DNA from: Saussurea involucrata
Lineage: Eukaryota; Streptophyta; Magnoliopsida; Asterales; Asteraceae
Direction: 5' to 3'
Length of the DNA: 64,000 bases
Assembly (NCBI GenBank): GCA_033807775.1
Contig: CM066321.1
Coordinates: forward strand, 251,398,422 to 251,462,421
The translations under genes and the position numbers were made by a program. A model generated the notes under the pieces. That model did not search any database and was not told the origin of the DNA. It saw only the letters and a list, made by a program, of their open reading frames with translations. Positions 32,739 to 45,740 of the stretch are shown here, one piece after another (position 1 is the stretch's first letter; each line of letters starts with the position of its first letter).

Positions 32739-35700
32739 GGCCACGGATATTTTTCAAACCACCAAAAGGTGGCAAACCATGCAAACCACGCAAACCACAT
32801 CCTAGCCATCCATCTTGTTCTTAAATATTTAGTTCTTATCTAATTTATTTATAACCGGCAGGGGTATTTTAGTCCTTTTCTTTATTCTGATTTTTATTGA
32901 TTTATCTTTATTATTTTGTTTCCATAATTATAGAAATTATCTTTATTCAAATTCAGTTTTTTTTGGTAGGGTTTTAATATATTAATTATGGATATACATC
33001 AAATCAAACATCCTAAAAACCATTTTTTTTACTTATTGAATTCAATCTCTTCTTTTTTTGTTTAACAAATTCGTAGCCTATATTCCTTCCATAATCATCC
33101 GTATTTTTTTCATTATTTTTTGTTAAACATTAATGGATCCTAATCCCAAAGATGCTAATGGTGTCGTTGTTAAACATGCGATGAATCAACAAACTACTTT
33201 CAGGTGACATATACAAACAATTCATGCAGGTAATGAATCATATTCATTCTTGTTCTAAATGAATCCTGTTGTGATATTAATGAAACCATTTGTGTAACAG
33301 TTCATTACAATTCCTTTATATACAACATAAACATTGATTTGATTACCAACCACCAATATATTCATCAACCAATTTTAATCATGATGCACACATTAGAACC
33401 AGTTCTGGGTACTGGAACTCCAACCATTTAATCATGATGCACACATAAACACAATGTTATCTTCACATTGGACAATGAATTGTGTTTATAATTTTCTTTC
33501 CAAATTAACAAAATCATTCGTTATGTGAATGGAAGCAATTTATAGACAAATAACATTTATTCCAAACTTCTATTGATTTGCAAAAATCCAACAAAATACG
33601 CGTATCTAAATTTTTTCAAAAGTCTCATTCATTGTTGAAGAAGAGTTTTGAATTTTAAATAGTAAGCGATTGATACTCCAAGAAACGGATGACGAATGTA
33701 ATCGATTGAAACCTTTTAAGGAAAATTACATAAAATTAAAGAAAACCGGTGCTTCCTGTTCTGTTCCTTGGTTGCATGACTATGTCGTCATTCCTAATTG
33801 GTGCATTGTGCCAGTGTCTACTGCAACTACTTCATTTGGTGCACCGTCGTCTGCATCTTCAAAGTCAATGAGATCCGGTGTTGAAGAAGTGTTCTTGAAT
33901 CTTGAAAACGAGTATCGCAACATTATCCTCTCGCTTTGTTTCCGAACTGGAAAAACACAGAAACCTAATCAGAAGAAAATACTTCGTTCCTTTCATTTTT
34001 TGCTATAACCAAATGATGTTAGTTAATGACAAAAATAATATGCATCATATAATTATTTATATGATATAATGCTTAAACCTTTTTTCATTGATCGGCCGCT
34101 ACAGACAGGCGTGTCTTGCACCACATCTCCTTCTTGGTTGTTATCTGTATGCCAAGAACCAATAAAGTAGTTGTGTTCTATAAATAGTTAATATATAAAG
34201 ATGGCACATGTATTGGTGGATGCAAAGCTTACCAATCTGATCATCCATATTTAAACCTTGTAGCAGTGATTGCACACCTAATGATTATGTAACTGATTTA
34301 GATGGATAATACTTAGTTCGAGTAAGAGTAATTTTTCGGATGTGTATAAACGTACCTTCCATTTAGGTGTCTTCCGTAGGCTGAGTTTGTCAATAGGTAT
34401 CTTTTCAGCACCTTTAGATGTTCCTGAAACATTGCAATATTGAAGTACATCAAAATCAAGTCAGGAAACACTATGTCACCAATCCATTTTATGAAACTGA
34501 ATTCATAAAATGATTTGATTTAGCACCGTGTATGTGTTATCTAAGCTGAATTCATAAACATTGTATGTAATTGCAGATCATGTAATGTAACCAAAACAAA
34601 ACCATGGTATGTTGTTTTATACTCCTAATGAAACTAGTGATGTATGTTAAACAGTTAAAGCATAATGTGTTTCACTCTATCACATTTTTTACCAATCTAC
34701 AATGAAAATGAGGTGTTACTTATTGTTGTTCTGCATCACATGCTTTTTTGAATATAAAATGCAGCATAGTTAATCAAAGATCACCTTTAAAAAATACATA
34801 TATTATTCATCCAATGTGCAATTAATCTTTTAATTGTTGACTGCACTACATTTTTTATCCAACTTTAAATGAATATGGATTCATTAATGTACTGTTTATG
34901 AGAAGTGTGATTCTGAAAATGTAGGTTTAACAATTGAAAGCTATTTCATCACATATTATGTATTCATATTATGAATCTGAATGCATTAATGTATAACAAA
35001 TCATGTTATGCACACTTGTTAAAATTACAGAAATATGTAATGGATTTTACAATAGCATGTACTGAATTTTTGTTCATCAACAATAATTAGGGTTCATCAT
35101 TGGGGTTACTGTTTTTACTGAATCAAAATAAACCTGCGTATTTTCAAGACCATTTACAATGGTAAACTTCCATTGTGTGCACCAACAACAAAATTTTCAT
35201 TGTTCACAATTTTGGGGTTTTAATAAAATCAAAATTAAACCATAAAATGTGTATGTTTGCGTTTCAGATTTAGGGTTTTTTTACATTTTTCACGTTATAT
35301 GGTGTAGAAAATTTTCAAACAAACCTGCGGCTGTCTTTCTCTTTTTTGGAGTCATTTGAGAAACCCTAGTCGTTTCTTCTCTTCCTGTTTCGTCACACTC
35401 CAAAATCCAAATCAAGCAAAATCGGCAATTTATCAGTGTTTGTGAACTTGGAAAAAGATTAGAGGATTCTTAGTCTTCCTCCTCGTGTTAGTCCTGTTTG
35501 ACAGAAGAATCATTCAGTGTTGGTGTAGACGATGATTCGAAAATCAAAATAGGAGAATGCATTTTGTGATTTCTTACCGTTCTTTCGTTCCGCCATTGAT
35601 GAATCGAAAGCTATGGATGAATTGCTTGCTCTGGAAAGATGATTGTGGGAGACGATTTGGGTTTTGATGAAATAGAAATTCAGAAACTAATTAATCGGTT

Positions 35701-35940
35701 TAATTTTGGATTTGATATAGGATAGTGTGTTGTTTCCATGTTTAGCGGGATGATGTTTCAAGATGATTTCCCTGCACCGTGTGTTTTTAGTTTATTATTA
35801 ATATTTTTAATTATTAATAATTAATTTCATTAATTATAAAATGTGTTAATTATGTCAACCGCAGATTTGATCTTAGATGGTTAAGACGTGGGTTGCACAG
35901 TTTTCGACCTTTTGATGGTTTGCAATTTAAACCATCCCTC
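32739..35940. mobile_element. Element F3 with imperfect terminal inverted repeats
   Basis: The left end (CAAACCACCAAAAGGTGGC, 32757-32775) and right end (complement GCAAACCATCAAAAGGTCG, about 35902-35922) are imperfect inverted repeats extending about 80 bp, including TAGCCATC/TAACCATC. TA runs lie on both sides. The interior is AT-rich. On the minus strand it contains exon-like blocks with splice signals (see 33800-35355). No transposase motif was recognised, so it is probably a non-autonomous DNA element that captured gene sequence. Confidence 0.5.
33800..35355 (-). pseudogene. Exon-like blocks of an unrecognised gene inside F3
   Basis: The minus strand shows an ATG at 35353-35355 and a 31-nt exon to 35325 (MTPKKRKTAA, a basic nuclear-signal-like start) ending CAG|GTTTG. 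A block at 34356-34423 is bounded by TTTCAG and GTACGT. Further blocks are 34233-34277 (ending |GTAAGC) and 34079-34144 (after CATACAG). An open stretch of about 45 codons lies near 33810-33960 (TPDLIDFEDADDGAPNE). Blocks one and two join in frame; the third does not join cleanly by my reading, so the gene may be broken or my acceptor wrong. I do not recognise the product. Confidence 0.35.
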
Positions 35941-35970
35941 TATATCTATCTATATATATATATATATATA

Positions 35971-36420
35971 GATGAACTATGGACGTATGCATGAAACAAA
36001 GGTCAATAAGAAGAAAAAAAAGAGGTCAAAGATGATGGATGTTGTGTGCGGTACTTTAGAAAAAAAAGAAAACTACGATAGTTTAATAATAAATGCAAAC
36101 CAACGTGGAGTTGTAATGCAAGAAACAATTTAATTTGATTAAGCCACGTAGACTCAACTGTAATTCTTGACTGAAAATAACAATAGTTGACCAACTATTT
36201 GTTGTGGTGTGCGGAGCATAATGGCATCCGGGAAATAAGGGTGTACGGGAATTGTAAGGTTCCCGGGAAAGAATTTCATCCGGAAAATGTGGTTATACGG
36301 GAAAGAATTTTACCCGAAAAAAGGGTTTATCCGGGAAACTGTGGTACCCGGGAAAAGGTTTATCCGGTAAATTGATGTACCTGGAAACTTTTATCCCGGA
36401 AACAACTTATGCGAGAATAT
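35971..36420. repeat. Flank repeat with CCCGGGAAA units, right piece
   Basis: Continuation of 20904-21050, mirrored at 19410-19760. 36230-36420 holds about ten degenerate units such as TTCCCGGGAAAGAATTT, TATCCGGGAAACT and TACCCGGGAAAAGG. No ORF of interest. Confidence 0.5.
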
Positions 36421-37002
36421 TTACCTGGAAATATATAAACTTCTATGTGGCTCCTATTCTTTCCTTCGACACCTGCACTTCTCAAAACTTACAAAAAAAT
36501 GTTAAACCTTGAATTTAGGATTGAAACGATTAGAGATTAAACAGAAATGAGTTTTGATAAAATCTCAAGAACTAGATTCGATCAAGATCTTAGATTTTTA
36601 TCAAAATCTTTTCTAGAATACGAAGAACACTCTAAAAATTAAGAGAATTTAAAACCTTAAAAACCAAAGCATGTCTAGTAGAGAATAATAGAACGCGACT
36701 GAAAAATTAAAATCTTGCAAACCTGGTTGATTTTATTCACCCAGAAAACTGCACTACGTCGAGCAGAAAACGAGTGACTTCCTGACCTCAAACACCGGTC
36801 TCTACCGTTCAAAATGTAGAACAAAATGTCATGAAGCTACTGTCCAAAAATCACGACGATCCGACGGTTCAAACTTCGGGAATAGGAAAAACAACACAGT
36901 TATGTTTTTCCAGAAAATCTTAGGCGGATTTTTCTTTGTTTTCTCTCACTTTCGATTGGTTTCTTCTATTTCTTCAAATCACCGATTTGGCTTTGATACC
37001 AC
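36421..37002 (-). mobile_element. 5' leader remnant of a Copia element
   Basis: About 580 bp without a recognisable coding frame. Its right end reads GCTTTGATACCACG directly before an LTR-like start, which on the minus strand is a tRNA-Met-type primer site (TGGTATCAAAGC). I therefore read it as the start of a Copia internal region whose remainder was lost at the junction near 36420. Confidence 0.4.
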
Positions 37003-37297
37003 GTGTAGATCCCAGTAACAATCAAGTAACAATGATTTGAAACGATAAGCTATTATTGAATGAATGTAGAGAGCGTTTTACATACGAATGATAATCAATC
37101 TCTCTAAAGTCTAATGAACCTCTAACGCTGAACTCTAGAAAATAACACTTTAAATACCTAGGGCTTAATACTAAAGCCCATGGCCCAAAAGCACACTAAA
37201 ATCCCATATAACAGAAACAAGGCCTTTACACATATAGTTAAAACTCTATAATTATTTATATCACTTTCTATTTTATAGGACATTTATGGTCCTAACA
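37003..37297 (-). repeat. Copia-type LTR remnant of about 295 bp
   Basis: On the minus strand it runs from TGTTAGGACCATAAATG to GGGATCTACA and is followed by the primer-like site. The short length and TGTTAGGACC start resemble Tork/Tnt1-type Copia LTRs. It interrupts a Copia gag-protease fragment (37298-37651) just after its YLDSG codons. No matching target duplication was found. Confidence 0.5.
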
Positions 37298-37651
37298 ATC
37301 CACTATCTAGATACCAGATCTATTGATGTCCGTAGACCTGTAGTCACATAGAAACTAGTTCCTTGGGACCCATTTGGAAATAGGCCATTTTGGGGTTAGA
37401 AGAAGTAGAAAAAGAATCTTTGGAATTTGTCAATTCGTTCTTTTGGACAGTCTTTTGCAAGGTGAAAAGTTCTCCACAGTTATAACATTTTCGATAAATA
37501 AAGATCCTTTTAGAGTTTTGACCAGCTTCCTTGTTTTAACCTTTCACATTGACTCTTATGGTTTTGACAGAGGATGATGAAGAAAGATGAGGTTTGGATC
37601 CTAAAATTCCTTTGTTGCAGTCACGATTAGGAGAAGATGAAGATTCCTTTG
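37298..37651 (-). pseudogene. Copia gag-protease junction fragment
   Basis: The minus strand encodes a degenerate zinc-knuckle start (CYNCGELFTLQKTVQKN, with the His/Cys half decayed), then MAYFQMGPKE and, after a stop, IWYLDSG, the start of a Copia protease. It is cut on one side by the LTR remnant and on the other by the Copia3 LTR that starts at 37652. Confidence 0.6.
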
Positions 37652-38076
37652 TGTTGGTTCCCGTATTTGATTTACAAAGATTATCTTATCTATTAGTTCA
37701 AATAAGATGTGTTGCGGAAGCGTATTTGAAAAACTAACAGATATGCTTGATAGATTTGAACACACAATATAAAGAAACAGTGATCAGAATATGATATCTC
37801 AAAGTTTACTGAGTTTCAATATATATAGCAAGAACAGATTTAAGAATAGTGAGCATGCAAAGCTTTAAACAGATATGACTCTAAATGTGCATAAGCTATG
37901 TGTTCCTGTGTGTTGATTTTTCTGTTAACTGTTGTGTTAGGAAGAACTAAACATTAGTCTTCCTTTTATACTACTCTAAGGGGACCATAAAGTATAAGCT
38001 ACTGTTGATCGGACGGCATGAATAGTTGTACGTATTGTATTGCATTAAATGCCGCAGACGTCTATGTTGTACTAAG

Positions 38077-39862
38077 TGTAATAACCAGGTATTTTATGTA
38101 ATTGTTTAAATTATATTATTATAGTTAAATTGGATTTAAGATGGTTTATGAATTTATAAGTCTTTATTTTGTATTTTGTGGAGTTAGAAGTTAAGGGGTA
38201 AGTTTTAATTTGTATTTGGAAGTTTGGGGGTAAGTTTTGCCAAATAAGAAGAGTTTAGGGTTTGTTTGGTATTTATGAAAATATCTTATTACCATCACCG
38301 CCTTATTCACTTCTGATTGAGGAGGTGTCCTCTTCTTAGACTTAATTGGAAAATTAGAAGTGAAAGTGTGTGTATGTGTGTGTTATTTTCGGCAAAGAGA
38401 GAGAGAAGGGAATTTAAGGAGAAACTAAGAAGAAGTGAAAGCTACTGATTTGCTGCTGGGTTTTGTTACATCAACTGAAGAATCAAAGGTAAGAATCCAT
38501 ACAAATTCTCTCTTTTATGTGTACTGAGTTTCACATGAGTTTTGGAAGTGAGTATTGGTAATTTTGGGTTTGAATCATGAATCATTGGATGGGTTTTAGA
38601 TGGATTTTGTTAGATTAAATGGTGTTTTGTGGTTGGGTATTTGTGGGGAAAGGTTTAGAACATCCATTATTTCATTTTGAAGGCTTAAAATCGATTTGGG
38701 ATGAATTGGGGTTGAGAAGGGTGAGTTTTCGGATGATTTTCAAGTGCAGGTGCTCCGCGCTACCTTGGTGCTAGTAAACTAGCGCCAGAAGGCGCGCCAA
38801 GCACTGTTTCTGCATTTTTTTCGATTTTGTTTCTTGAGTACAAGAGTCGTTTTAAGGCGTAATATAGGGGTATGGGTACTCGTTTTGAGTGGAAAATAGC
38901 ATTTGAACACTTTGAACATGTTAGTTTGGGCGTATAAGAACTCTAAGTATTCCTTTTAATGTTGGTTGTTCGGTTTCTAGCTCGGTTGCGATTCGGGGGT
39001 GTTCGGTGAGTTGCTAAGGTTGTCAATTGTCGTAGTGAGTCTTGTATACATATAAGTATGTGGATTTCATCAATATGTATATATTATATACAGGTTTGGT
39101 TAGCCCTCGTTAGTGTGGCTTGGGTGGTGTTCGGTTGTGGCGTTAATTGCCGGTTTTGCTCATTGGTATCGTGTGCGCGTGTGTGGCTTCAAACTACCAA
39201 CAAGGTGAGTTTTACTTTAAAAAGTATTTTACTGTAATGCATTATGTGAATAACGAATGTTTAAGTAAGGTGTATGAATATGTCATACGTGGGTGATTAT
39301 AATGGAGATATTATAATTACGTGAGTATTATATGAAAATATAATACGTGGCCGGGCTTTGGACCGGTGTGTTAAATTGGCTCGCAACCAATTGTTATTGG
39401 CCATTGGTGGAGGGATAAGGTGGGATGAGACAAGTATGATGCACACAATCTTGGTTGGTATTAATTTACGTGTGATATATGTGTATTTATATAAAGAGTA
39501 TTTTATATAAATGAATTTTTAATTATTTCCAAATGTCAGGGATTTACTCACTAGACCCTTAGGTCTAACCCTCATTTTCTGTTTTAAAAATATGTATTCC
39601 AGGTGGTGGTTCCAGTAAGACCCAGTGATTAGAATACTTGATGGGTAGCTTTTGAGAAGATGATCGTTAAGAAAATGTGGATACTTTTGTACTTATAACT
39701 TTGTTATTAGTTATTTTGTTATCTAAATCGGATCAAGTTTGTACTGAATTTTATATTGATTAGTCAGACATTGGGACCAAATGTGCAATATGAATTACTT
39801 ATGTATTGAAAACATGTTATGAATTATATGTTATATGTATATTTGGATTGTGGGTTGTTACA
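38077..39862 (+). repeat. G4 5' LTR (1786 bp)
   Basis: Starts TGTAATAACC and ends GGTTGTTACA. A GC-rich palindromic cluster at 38748-38806 (GGTGCTAG-TAAA-CTAGCGCC, GGCGCGCC) stands out from the AT-rich surroundings, in the position where G1, G2 and G3 have their own palindromes. ORFs are short and unconvincing. Confidence 0.88.
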
Positions 39863-42800
39863 AATGGTATCAGAGCCCTAGTTTAAGGGATTTAGGTATT
39901 AGTATCTGTACCTAGACTTAAACTGCATGTGAAGTAGGATGTCCCTATTATTTTAGAACCTTGGGATATTAAGTATAACAAGGTAGAAGGAACATCATGT
40001 AAGGTAAATTCGAGTTACACCTGGCCAGTGTAATTGTGAACTTACAGTTACATGTTCGGACTGGAATACCTTATTATATGGGGTATGTGCTTATGTGTAT
40101 ATTAACCTTGTTGAAATCTACAGAGTGGCAAGTCGGTCTCGACATATGGATAGAGACGAAGACAGGTATATTTATATAAACTCTACACGTGCTAAAGTGC
40201 TATTTGAATTCGGTGCAAACCGATTAATTGTGTTTTCAATCTTTTGTTGCTTATTTGCATTAGAAAAGAATTTGATAATTGTGTTGGTAACATAGATAGG
40301 AGTGGAGTGCCTATTAAGTTATTTTGATAATCTTGTTGGAATTTGAGGTAGTAGTAAGTATAGGATGGTGTTGGAATTTGATTTTGTTAAAACTTTCGAT
40401 TAGGTAATGATAAGTGATCCTTGGTAATTCTGTATATATTGGAATAAGTAGTTATGATGAAAGAAGAGATTGTCGGGTGATTGATTTAAAGTTTTCATTT
40501 GTTAACAAATTTTGTATTGGGATATATGAATTATTTGTGATAAGGCTTAGTAAGAGTGTAGGTTTGGAAGCATTTGGTGTGAAAAGAGGTTGGTTCTAAT
40601 TTAGTAAGAGTGTAACAAATATTTTGGATGATATCGAAATTAGTATGTTTATTCATTATGATATTGCTTGAGATTAATTTAAGTGAGGAATCAAGGGTAA
40701 TCGAAACTAGAAAGTGAAGAGTGTTATTGGGAATGATTAGTAAGGAAAAGCTATTAGTGATCAAAGGTGATAACCCGTTATCATATGTGGTTGGATTTGA
40801 AATATTTATCAAGGTGGTAATAAAATTTATTGTATGAGAACGAAAGTGGTTGGTAGTTTAATTTGGAATGATTGATCTAACACTTGCAATTGTTAGCAAT
40901 TTTCAAATTGAAGGTGCATGTTAGAATTTTGGAAAGATATTGCGAAAGTGTAGAATGTGGCGTTGTGTAAAATTCAGTATTTCAAACGCTAGGTTATGCC
41001 TCCAAATGTTAAAGTTTATGTTATAAATAAAATTTCAAATGTGTTAGATGATTTGTGATATATATATAATTTTGTGCTGGATGAGGCACGGTGAAATATT
41101 GTATGTTGAAAGAGGCACGATGATATATTTTGTGCTAATCGAGGCACGAGGTGAAATAAAGATGTACTGATTTTGTTAATAAGATGTTTTTATGGTTGTT
41201 ATATTTTGGGGATGGGTGTATAGTGTGGACCCAAATTGTTTATTATCGATTTGAAAGATGATGTTAATGATATTTGAGAAATGAAAAAGCGCGTGGTTGT
41301 TTCGAGCATGAATGTGATTTCGGATTAACTCGGTTAAATTCTTGATTTGAGGTGTTGTGAAATTATTGGTGAAGTATAATAATTGTGGGAATTGGGTGTG
41401 TGCGATTGGTTTAGAGGTGAAAGAAAGCTAGCTCATAGGATCGGTCTAGAGTAAGCACCTCCTAATGAGCTATCCTTGGGGAAACGTGTTTTATGTTAAG
41501 AAGAGAGTAGAAGAAAATAGTCGAATGTAATGATCGGGGTGAAGGACCATGCGATAAGACGTGGTAGTAGTACGAGAGTGATGTTGTGGCAAGTGTGGAA
41601 ATCAATTGTAATTTAAGGTTCGTGGTCGGTGTAATTAATGCAAGAAAGTGTTGTCTGTCTTAGATGTATTTTGGATTAGAGAAGTGACGGTAGAGTTGGG
41701 GATGACCTATGGAGGAAAGTTCAACTACGGATTAAGGTGATACTCCAAGTTGATTTTGTAATCTATTGGGGAGTAGAATGTCGTTATTTTTGGAGGGTTG
41801 GATTGTTGGGACATTTTAGAGACAGTGATCGAAGGCGCAGTGTGTACAGTCAGCCGATGCCAAGGGAAAAGGTAGAGTACTTAGTGTAATTTATTGCTTT
41901 CTAGAACATAGGAGTATGTATGCTAGATTTCCTGGTGCTTATTACACTTTGCTGCACGACTATTGCTTGCTAGTAGGAATTTATGCTAGTCCTGATAGGT
42001 TGTTAAGTGAATGCTTTATAAGTGGTATACAGTAGAAACTAAATAACCTTAGAATGTTTGATTTAGTTCTATTGCGCAGCTCTTGTTTGAGTCTAACCGT
42101 CGTGGGATAGAATCTTTTATTCGAATGTCTATCTGATTTCACACTGTATGCGTCTGTGCATTCGCGAGGCGACTCGTCATGACTAGTGGAGATTCCGTCA
42201 TAGCAAGGGTAGTAGGATGAGGTGAACCTGGAGTCTAGATGTGTGAATGTTATTGGTATGATTGATCTGAGATAATATACCTTGTTTGTATCACACGGGT
42301 TTTCTTCTTGGAATAAGAGTTGTTTTAGTTAGGAGGGTACTAAATTATTGGTATGCGCCTTGGTATTGAAGGGTTACGCTTAGTGAGAGTTCATTCAGCC
42401 TTTCTCGTGTTGATTCTGCGGAAGGGTTTAGCCGAAGCAAGTAAGGTTGTACCGTTAGAAAACACCAGATTGGATTGGTGGATTTAAGTTGTAAAAGGGA
42501 TTTATATTATTAAGTGTTATGATTAGTGTCATGAATTTTTTTTACGGAGTTTTGATGAATTCTTTTCGGCTTAGTTTTGTAGTGAAATTATTATATGATG
42601 ATTTGGTAATTATATTAGTTGGGTAAGGTGAGACCGGTGTTGATAAATTTCAATTGCGCAGTGGTTTAAGTGAAACAAATGTCTAAAGGTTTGTGTTAGT
42701 ATTTTTGGTGCTAAGTTGGAGATGTGAGGAATTGATGTGATAGCGAGTTTGTTATTTTATCAAGAATGAATTAGTATTGATATTTGGATAGAAGTCGATA

Positions 42801-43591
42801 TGAGTTATGGTGGTGAGGTTATTGAGATAATTGAAATATTAAAGATTGTGTTTTGCTGATATTCGAGAAATTAAGTTGCTATTTAGACTTTATTTTAATT
42901 TGATAAATGATTTGGTGTCAAAGACAATTAAGCATTGAGGTGAGAGTATTGCGGTTATACTATGCTAGTATGAGAAATGGAAAAGATAGAATGAAGTTTA
43001 CGGGTTCGATAAAATTAAGAAATTTTCTGTGATATAAAGTGATTCATGTTGAGTATATTCTATTCCATGAAAGAGTATAAAAAATAGGTTGTATTTGCTA
43101 AGCAAGTTTATATTGAAAGTATATGATTACGTTTTAGAGTTAGTATCGTAAAAGTGTAGAACACGACATTTGTAGTAAAAGGCCGGTGAGGTTAAAAGTA
43201 GTATTAGCGTGGTAATTGTCCCGAGTAAGCATAGAATGTTGTGTTATTTGGATTAGATTCGTATGAGTAAAAGTTATTTCTTTTTATGAGATAAGTGAAT
43301 TTTCGAGTTAATTTGAACCTTCGTTGGATTTTATTATTGAGAAAGTATCGTTGTTTTAATGGGGCGAAATTCTTGTGAGAAATTAAAACTCTTGATGTTT
43401 TGGGTTGAAATATTGAAGTAGGAAAAATTGGTAAACTAGAAGCAGTAAAGCGGTTGGTCTAGTAAAAAGTCCTTTGGGAGTTCCGTAAACACTTTGATGT
43501 GTTCAAAGAATGTGATATCAATTCGATAATAGTTACCCTCTTTTGTTGCTTGACTGAATTCCGGGACGGAATTCTTTTAAGGGGAAGATGT
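39863..43591 (+). mobile_element. G4 internal region, noncoding
   Basis: Begins with primer site AATGGTATCAGAGCCCT. No gag or pol motif is seen over 3.7 kb. The block 41836-42215 matches G2 in reverse (GGCGCAGTGTGTACAGTCAG, GCGCAGCTCTTGTTTGAGTC, ATTCGAATGTCTATCTG). It ends with the hairpin GAATTCC..GGAATTC at 43556-43574 and the purine tract AAGGGGAAGATG. Confidence 0.7.
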
Positions 43592-45377
43592 TGTAATAAC
43601 CAGGTATTTTATGTAATTGTTTAAATTATATTATTATAGTTAAATTGGATTTAAGATGGTTTATGAATTTATAAGTCTTTATTTTGTATTTTGTGGAGTT
43701 AGAAGTTAAGGGGTAAGTTTTAATTTGTATTTGGAAGTTTGGGGGTAAGTTTTGCCAAATAAGAAGAGTTTAGGGTTTGTTTGGTATTTATGAAAATATC
43801 TTATTACCATCACCGCCTTATTCACTTCTGATTGAGGAGGTGTCCTCTTCTTAGACTTAATTGGCAAATTAGAAGTGAAAGTGTGTGTATGTGTGTGTTA
43901 TTTTCGGCAAAGAGAGAGAGAAGGGAATTTAAGGAGAAACTAAGAAGAAGTGAAAGCTACTGATTTGCTGATGGGTTTTGTTACATCAACTGAAGAATCA
44001 AAGGTAAGAATCCATACAAATTCTCTCTTTTATGTGTACTAAGTTTCATATGAGTTTTGGAAGTGAGTATTGGTAATTTTGGGTTTGAATCATGAATCAT
44101 TGGATGGGTTTTAGATGGATTTTGTTAGATTAAATGGTGTTTTGTGGTTGGGTATTTGTGGGGAAAGGTTTAGAACATCCATTATTTCATTTTGAAGGCT
44201 TAAAATCGATTTGGGATGAATTGGGGTTGAGAAGGGTGAGTTTTCGGATGATTTTCAAGTGCAGGTGCTCCGCGCTACCTTGGTGCTAGTAAACTAGCGC
44301 CAGAAGGCGCGCCAAGCACTGTTTCTGCATTTTTTTCGATTTTGTTTCTTGAGTACAAGAGTCGTTTTAAGGCGTAATATAGGGGTATGGGTACTCGTTT
44401 TGAGTGGAAAATAGCATTTGAACACTTTGAACATGTTAGTTTAGGCGTATAAGAACTCCAAGTATTCTTTTTAATGTTGGTTGTTCGGTTTCTAGCTCGG
44501 TTGCGATTCGGGGGTGTTCGGTGAGTTGCTAAGGTTGTCAATTGTCGTAGTGAGTCTTGTATACATATAAGTATGTGGATTTCATCAATATGTATATATT
44601 ATATACAGGTTTGGTTAGCCCTCGTTAGTGTGGCTTGGGTGGTGTTCGGTTGTGGCGTTAATTGCCGGTTTTGCTCATTGGTATCGTTTGCGCGTGTGTG
44701 GCTTCAAACTACCAACAAGGTGAGTTTTACTTTAAAAAGTATTTTACTGTAATGCATTATGTGAATAACGAATGTTTAAGTAAGGTGTATGAATATGTCA
44801 TACGTGGGTGATTATAATGGAGATATTATAATTACGTGAGTATTATATGAAAATATAATACGTGGCCGAGCTTTGGACCGGTGTGTTAAATTGGCTCGCA
44901 ACCAATTGTTATTGGCCATTGGTGGAGGGATAAGGTGGGATGAGACAACTATGATGCACACAATCTTGGTTGGTATTAATTTACGTGTGATATATGTGTA
45001 TTTATATAAAGAGTATTTTATATAAATGAATTTTTAATGATTTCCAAATGTCAGGGATTTACTCACTAGACCCTTAGGTCTAACCCTCATTTTCTATTTT
45101 AAAAATATGTATTCCAGGTGGTGGTTCCAGTAAGACCCAGTGATTAGAATACTTGATGGGTAGCTTTTGAGAAGATGATCGTTAAGAAAATGTGGATACT
45201 TTTGTACTTATAACTTTGTTATTAGTTATTTTGTTATCTAAATCGGATCAAGTTTGTACTGAATTTTATATTGATTAGTCAGACATTGGGACCAAATGTG
45301 CAATATGAATTACTTATGTATTGAAAACATGTTATGAATTATATGTTATATGTATATTTGGATTGTGGGTTGTTACA
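43592..45377 (+). repeat. G4 3' LTR (1786 bp)
   Basis: Same length as 38077-39862 with about a dozen substitutions. It carries the GC-rich palindromic cluster at 44262-44320. It is followed by target duplication CTAAG and the continuing Copia3 LTR. Confidence 0.88.
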
Positions 45378-45740
45378 CTAAGCCCTATTGAGTCCACTCA
45401 GAGTTTGACACGTGTTGAAGTTGGACCATGCCTTGTACAAGTTGATGAACGGACCCTGGAACAGTAGTAAGTTATTTCTTCAACAGTGGCAAGATATTAT
45501 AAATATCTTCCAAGTCTTCAGTCTGAACCGCAGAGCCTCTGTCAAGGGTGACAGAGGTTCTGCGTCTCGGTTCTTGGTGAGCATTCTTCTGTGGATCCTT
45601 CTTTGGTCCTTTGTGAGTAGTCTTCACTGGGTTCCTTGTCTTCTGATGTTGTTCGCAGAGGCTCTGTTATCGATAACAGAGGTTCTGTGGTCTTGGTCTT
45701 CTGAAATCATCCTTCTATAGTTTCTTCGGTCTTTGATCTA

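Larger units (their letters stand above)
38077..45377 (+). mobile_element. G4: non-autonomous Gypsy-like LTR element
   Basis: Target duplication CTAAG at 38072-38076 and 45378-45382, two 1786-bp LTRs, primer site at 39863-39879, and a purine tract before 43592. The LTRs differ at roughly a dozen positions by eye (about 0.7%), so insertion was recent. The internal region has no coding frame. It inserted into the Copia3 LTR. Confidence 0.88.

Noticed and set aside
33670..34008. Plus-strand ORF of 112 codons in F3
   Set aside because: The opposite strand has the more gene-like signals (splice sites and acidic coding block), so this frame is probably a shadow.
21051..35940. F1-F3 as Helitrons
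   Set aside because: TA-rich borders and a CTAG near 22367 recall Helitron ends, but the elements have inverted terminal repeats, no 3' hairpin followed by CTRR, and no Rep/helicase motif.
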